Positions 5,550 to 8,509 of a DNA stretch of 8,509 nucleotides are shown here, in pieces (position 1 is the stretch's first letter; the number at the start of each line of letters is the position of its first letter). Position numbers and translations under genes: made by a program. This DNA is from an uncultured Methylococcaceae bacterium (lineage in GTDB: Bacteria; Pseudomonadota; Gammaproteobacteria; Methylococcales; Methylomonadaceae): assembly GCA_903873045.1 (NCBI GenBank), contig CAIQND010000686.1, forward strand, positions 1-8,509, read 5' to 3'. The notes under the pieces are model-generated. The model ran no database searches. It was given only the letters and a program-made list of their open reading frames with translations, and was not told where the DNA came from.

Positions 5550-7175
5550 ATGTCACACCAATCCGATTTAATCAGTACCGATATTGACGCGTATTTAGCG
5601 CAACATGAAAACAAAGAATTACTGCGTTTTTTAACCTGTGGCAATGTCGATGACGGCAAAAGCACTTTAATAGGCCGCTTGTTGCACGATTCCAAAATGA
5701 TCTACGAAGATCAACTGGCTGCGGTGCAGGCGGACAGTGTCAAGTCAGGCACCACCGGTGCCGGCAAGATAGACTTGGCCTTACTGGTTGATGGCCTGCA
5801 AGCCGAACGCGAACAAGGCATTACTATTGATGTGGCGTATCGCTATTTTTCTACATCGACCCGTAAATTTATTATTGCCGATACACCGGGGCATGAACAA
5901 TACACCCGCAATATGGCGACCGGTGCATCCACCTGTGATTTGGCCATCATTCTGATTGATGCCCGTTATGGCGTGCAAACCCAGACTAAACGGCACAGTT
6001 TTATTGCTTCGTTGTTAGGGATTCAGCACATTATCGTGGCAATCAATAAAATGGATTTGATGGATTACAGTGAAGCGACTTTTAATAAAATAAAACAGGA
6101 TTACTTGAGCTTTACCGATACACTGGATTTACACGATATTTATTTTATCCCGATGTCTGCACTGGACGGTGATAATGTCGTTAATCGTAGCGAGAATATG
6201 CCTTGGTTTACCGGCGAACCGTTAATGGAAGCGCTTAATAGTGTGCAAATCGCCAATGACCATAACTTTGACGATGCCCGTTTTCCTGTTCAATATGTTA
6301 ATCGTCCCAACCTGGATTTTCGTGGTTTTTGCGGTACCGTAGCATCCGGTATTTTTAGAAAAGGCGATCAAATTACCGTATTACCTTCCGGTAAAAGCAG
6401 TAAAATCAAAGCGATTGTGACTTATGACGGTGATCTTGAAGAAGCTTATCCACCGATGGCCGTCACCTTAACGCTGGAAACCGAGATTGATATTAGTCGA
6501 GGCGATATATTAATTGGCACAGAAAAACAAGCTCCCATCGTCGCTGACAAGTTTAAAGCCACTATAGTCTGGATGACTGAAAAAGCCTTAACGCCGGGTC
6601 GTCAATACACCCTTAAGCTCGCAACCCGCAGCGTTTCGGGTTCCGTGGCGTTGATCCATCACCGGATTGATGTCAATACCCTGGAACACCATGACGCGGT
6701 TGAATTACAGTTAAATGAAATTGGTTCTTGTACGGTAACCGTTAATGCCCCCGTTGTTTTTGATCCTTACAAAACCAACAAGAGCACCGGTGCATTTATC
6801 ATTATTGACCGTTTGACTAACGGTACGGTCGGTGCGGGCATGATTACCGGTGCTACGGATGATGAAAACCAGCAGTGTGTTAGCACAGAAGAACGCGCTG
6901 CACGCTATAGCCAAAAAGCCACCGCCATTGCCTTAACCGGTTCAGTCAGCAAAGAAGTTGCTTATAAACTGGAAAGAAAACTGTTTGATAATGGCCACGC
7001 AACCACAGTTCTGGAAACTCAAAATACCGCACTCATAAAAGCTATCAAAAACGCCGGATTGATTTGCTTGTGCGTCGATTACAGCGCTGCTTTGGCGGAT
7101 ATAAATTTTGATACCGACCAACGGGCTGTAGATGAAATTTACAGTGCATTGAAAGAACAAAAGGTTGTTTATTGA
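5550..7175 (+). CDS. cysN: Sulfate adenylyltransferase subunit 1 (CysN) with degenerate CysC-like tail
   Basis: The large GTPase subunit of ATP sulfurylase. GTP hydrolysis here drives the otherwise unfavourable synthesis of APS on CysD. It is an EF-Tu-like protein with G1 GNVDDGKST (31-39), G2 GITIDVAYRYF (90-100), G3 DTPGHEQ (111-117) and G4 NKMD (166-169), followed by beta-barrel domains to about residue 430. AGGAAA lies five bases before the ATG. At 541 residues it exceeds the roughly 475 of the enterobacterial enzyme. The extra C-terminus (about 455-541) resembles a shortened APS kinase domain without a P-loop. It should pair with cysD as usual even though two unrelated genes lie between them. 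cysN begins 40 bases after the PIN gene and is probably read on the same transcript. No separate cysC is present in the window. Confidence 0.97.
   Translation: MSHQSDLISTDIDAYLAQHENKELLRFLTCGNVDDGKSTLIGRLLHDSKMIYEDQLAAVQADSVKSGTTGAGKIDLALLVDGLQAEREQGITIDVAYRYFSTSTRKFIIADTPGHEQYTRNMATGASTCDLAIILIDARYGVQTQTKRHSFIASLLGIQHIIVAINKMDLMDYSEATFNKIKQDYLSFTDTLDLHDIYFIPMSALDGDNVVNRSENMPWFTGEPLMEALNSVQIANDHNFDDARFPVQYVNRPNLDFRGFCGTVASGIFRKGDQITVLPSGKSSKIKAIVTYDGDLEEAYPPMAVTLTLETEIDISRGDILIGTEKQAPIVADKFKATIVWMTEKALTPGRQYTLKLATRSVSGSVALIHHRIDVNTLEHHDAVELQLNEIGSCTVTVNAPVVFDPYKTNKSTGAFIIIDRLTNGTVGAGMITGATDDENQQCVSTEERAARYSQKATAIALTGSVSKEVAYKLERKLFDNGHATTVLETQNTALIKAIKNAGLICLCVDYSAALADINFDTDQRAVDEIYSALKEQKVVY
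6912..7172 (+). other. Degenerate APS-kinase (CysC)-like domain of CysN
   Basis: Residues about 455-541 of CysN align by eye with APS kinase. AIALTGSVSKEVAYKLERKLF corresponds to the kinase start, normally like IWFTGLSGSGKSTLAxxLE. GHATTVLE matches the segment before the DGDN motif, and NAGLICLCV matches the AGLI-hydrophobic strand. A helical ending such as VDEIYSALKEQKVV matches the kinase C-terminus. The Walker A motif is lost (GSVSKE instead of GLSGSGKS), and the central DGDNVR and substrate-binding part is missing. At about 87 residues it is half the usual length. It should not phosphorylate APS. It may be a fossil of a CysNC fusion or a retained structural domain. Confidence 0.65.
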
Positions 7176-7204
7176 TTTAATCAGTAACGACTCAGCCGTT
7201 AAAA

Positions 7205-7300
7205 ATAGAACACTGATGACACGGATTTGACTGATAAACACGTAACGTATTTTTCAACTAAAAATAAAATCCGTTGAAATCCGTATAATCAGTGCCCTAT
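7205..7300. repeat. 96-bp inverted-repeat element after cysN
   Basis: The ends at 7205-7235 and 7269-7300 are imperfect inverted copies: ATAG-xx-CACTGAT-xxx-ACGGATTT at the left against AAATCCGT-xxx-ATCAGTG-xx-CTAT at the right. The enclosed 33 bases are AT-rich. The element begins 30 bases after the cysN stop and would form a long hairpin at the 3' end of the cysDN transcript. Repeats with CACTGAT and ACGGATTT ends occur, as I recall, in other environmental gammaproteobacteria. No target duplication is visible. A weak TAACG/CGTTA stem at 7185-7201, followed by AAAAT, precedes it and is not a convincing terminator. Confidence 0.7.
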
Positions 7301-7303
7301 GAT

Positions 7304-7441
7304 TCAATACATAGGACAGTTTTTATCAAATGATAGTCTGTAGAAAAGTAACTATTTGAAGAGTAACAACTTTAACTTTTTAAGTGATGCTTTTAAAATT
7401 CTTTAAAATAAAATGATTACAAAAACTGTCCGAAGTATTGA
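7304..7441. repeat. 138-bp MITE-like element with 21-bp inverted ends
   Basis: The perfect inverted pair GGACAGTTTTT (7314-7324) and AAAAACTGTCC (7421-7431) is extended outward, after three unpaired bases on each side, by TCAATAC (7304-7310) and GTATTGA (7435-7441). The arms therefore span 21 bases with three mismatches. The 96-base interior is AT-rich without a coding frame. It lies almost against the preceding repeat and 46 bases before a small lipoprotein gene. No clear target duplication and no transposase are present. The GGACAG tips resemble insertion-sequence ends in general, but I cannot name a family. Confidence 0.65.
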
Positions 7442-7487
7442 TGATTTAAACCAACACTATAAACACTAAGCGATTAAGGATTAAGTT

Positions 7488-7616
7488 ATGAAAAAAATAA
7501 AGTATATTGTGCTTTTGGTTTTGATTATCTCAGGATGTGATGATATGAAAATGGACAGGAAAGTAGAGAAGAAAATGACTTTAGCAGGTTCAACGGTATT
7601 ATCTTTGTTGGTATAG
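7488..7616 (+). CDS. Small lipoprotein, 42 residues
   Basis: A short gene with a good ribosome-binding site: AAGGA (7476-7480), seven bases before the ATG. The product starts MKKIKYIVLLVLIISGCDD, a textbook lipoprotein signal with lipobox I-S-G-Cys17. The mature part is only about 26 residues (CDDMKMDRKVEKKM then a hydrophobic end). Aspartate at position +2 after the cysteine is the inner-membrane retention signal in the enterobacterial Lol system. It stops six bases before the next lipoprotein gene, so the two probably form an operon. A TATAAA at 7458-7463 could be a -10 box, with no good -35. It may be an entericidin-sized lipoprotein or a truncated remnant of a longer one; its function is unknown. 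Confidence 0.6.
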   Translation: MKKIKYIVLLVLIISGCDDMKMDRKVEKKMTLAGSTVLSLLV

Positions 7617-7622
7617 AAAATA

Positions 7623-8509
7623 ATGATGTCTGTTAAATGCCTTGCACGGCTATTTTTTATGAGTTTAATGCTATCGGGCTGTAACACGTCCATGGATAGT
7701 TGTTCTTCATCAGAAACCCAAGAGCTAATGCAAAAGGATCTTACCGAGCAAGCAGTTAGATCAATAACTCAAAAAAGAGATGATCACTATAATGGAGCCC
7801 TTATATTTGGCGCTACCAAAGTTAGAGCATCTTTAGCTGAAATTCACATCGTCCTGGAAAATATTAAAACCGTTAAACAAGACCCAAAGAGCCATGTAAG
7901 CAGTTGCACAGGGCAATTAAAAATTACCGTTCCACCACCTATGCTGGAAGATGTTGATATGGCGCGAGACAATCAATATCAAATAAAAATTGCGCAATAC
8001 GCACGGCAATTAGCGATTGAAAATAGTCGAAATGCGTTCACACAAACAGTGGACTATTCCGTAAAATCGCTGGAGGACAGTAAAACTGGTTCTATTGAAT
8101 TTAAAAGTACGCCATGGGTACATTTATTGGATGAAATTATCACGGCTGCCTTATTAAAACCCACGTTAGACCATCAAGAAGTCAATGCCGGTCAGCATAA
8201 TGAGTCGCCCATTCATAAAGTTGAGCCAATAAAACCTGAAGCAGAAGTCACTCATGTCCTTAAAGAAAAGCAAGAGACGGACAGTATAAGTAAAGACGTG
8301 CCCAAGTCCGAGCCGACTGAAAAGATCATTCCAAAAACACCGATCCCCCAACAAACTGTTAAGCCATTGCCATCGCCTGAGGTGGCTATACAGAAAATTT
8401 CTCCCGGCTTTAATTGTAATAAGGCGAGCAAACCAACGGACGTTACTATTTGTGCCACCTCGGCATTGGCTGTTTTGGATCTGGAAAACATGGTACTTTA
8501 TAAAAATGC
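7623..8509 (+). CDS. Lipoprotein with C-terminal LprI/DUF1311-like domain, 3' end outside window
   Basis: An open frame of 295 complete codons runs off the window end. The tandem ATGs at 7623 and 7626 are both plausible starts. The signal sequence ends in lipobox L-S-G-Cys20 followed by Asn21, which predicts outer-membrane anchoring. Residues about 27-165 form a folded-looking domain that begins CSSSETQELM and includes SSCTGQLKITVP (93-104). This resembles the CSDS-ET...SC-x-ADLK modules that I recall preceding LprI domains. Residues about 181-258 are a Pro/Lys/Glu-rich linker. From about 260 the sequence FNCNKASKPTDVTICATSAL, then LDLENMVLYKN, matches the start of the LprI/DUF1311 domain (Cys265, Cys277). 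Known relatives include a mycobacterial lysozyme inhibitor. There is no strong Shine-Dalgarno, so coupling to the gene six bases upstream is likely. A cell-envelope role is inferred. Confidence 0.8.
   Translation, partial: MMSVKCLARLFFMSLMLSGCNTSMDSCSSSETQELMQKDLTEQAVRSITQKRDDHYNGALIFGATKVRASLAEIHIVLENIKTVKQDPKSHVSSCTGQLKITVPPPMLEDVDMARDNQYQIKIAQYARQLAIENSRNAFTQTVDYSVKSLEDSKTGSIEFKSTPWVHLLDEIITAALLKPTLDHQEVNAGQHNESPIHKVEPIKPEAEVTHVLKEKQETDSISKDVPKSEPTEKIIPKTPIPQQTVKPLPSPEVAIQKISPGFNCNKASKPTDVTICATSALAVLDLENMVLYKN

Noticed and set aside
6942..7241. 99-codon minus-strand open frame over the cysN end
   Set aside because: Shadow of cysN and of the following repeat; no ribosome-binding site or recognisable domain.
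8166..8491. Minus-strand open frames of 62 and 79 codons at the window end
   Set aside because: They lie antisense to the longer lipoprotein frame, which has a clear lipobox and an LprI-like domain.

Overview
The window looks like a chromosomal stretch from a gammaproteobacterium. CysD is nearly collinear with the enterobacterial protein (302 residues, same motifs), and the intergenic spaces are crowded with short inverted-repeat elements of kinds I associate with methanotrophs such as Methylobacter and Methylomonas. The Methylococcales assignment is an inference from those repeats and overall style, and is only moderately secure.

Layout. Positions 1-359 hold no gene, only three consecutive palindromic or inverted-repeat elements. 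A 707-residue molybdopterin/4Fe-4S oxidoreductase lies on the minus strand at 360-2483. It diverges from a broken tetR-family regulator at 2650-2807, and a perfect-arm palindrome that looks like the regulator's operator sits between them (2593-2620). The regulator is interrupted by an in-frame stop and then by a 234-bp miniature element with 20-bp terminal inverted repeats and a 6-bp target duplication (2808-3041). Next on the plus strand is the sulfate-activation operon cysD (3200-4108) and cysN (5550-7175). Two AT-rich accessory genes are wedged between them: an unrecognised 215-residue protein (4152-4799) and a PIN-domain nuclease-like protein started from TTG (4802-5509). Two more inverted-repeat elements follow cysN (7205-7300 and 7304-7441). 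The window ends with a pair of lipoprotein genes: a 42-residue one (7488-7616) and a longer one, open at the window edge, that carries an LprI/DUF1311-like domain (7623-8509).

How the genes work together. CysD and CysN form the two-subunit ATP sulfurylase that makes adenosine 5'-phosphosulfate (APS) from sulfate and ATP, with CysN GTPase activity driving the reaction. CysN has a C-terminal extension that reads as a shortened APS-kinase (CysC) domain without its P-loop. The 215-aa/PIN pair is tightly coupled, shares direction with cysDN, and has the form of a toxin-antitoxin or defence-type two-gene cassette that entered an essential-type operon without breaking either gene. It is the best candidate here for an undescribed system. 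The oxidoreductase has probably lost the repressor that once controlled it, while the operator survives.
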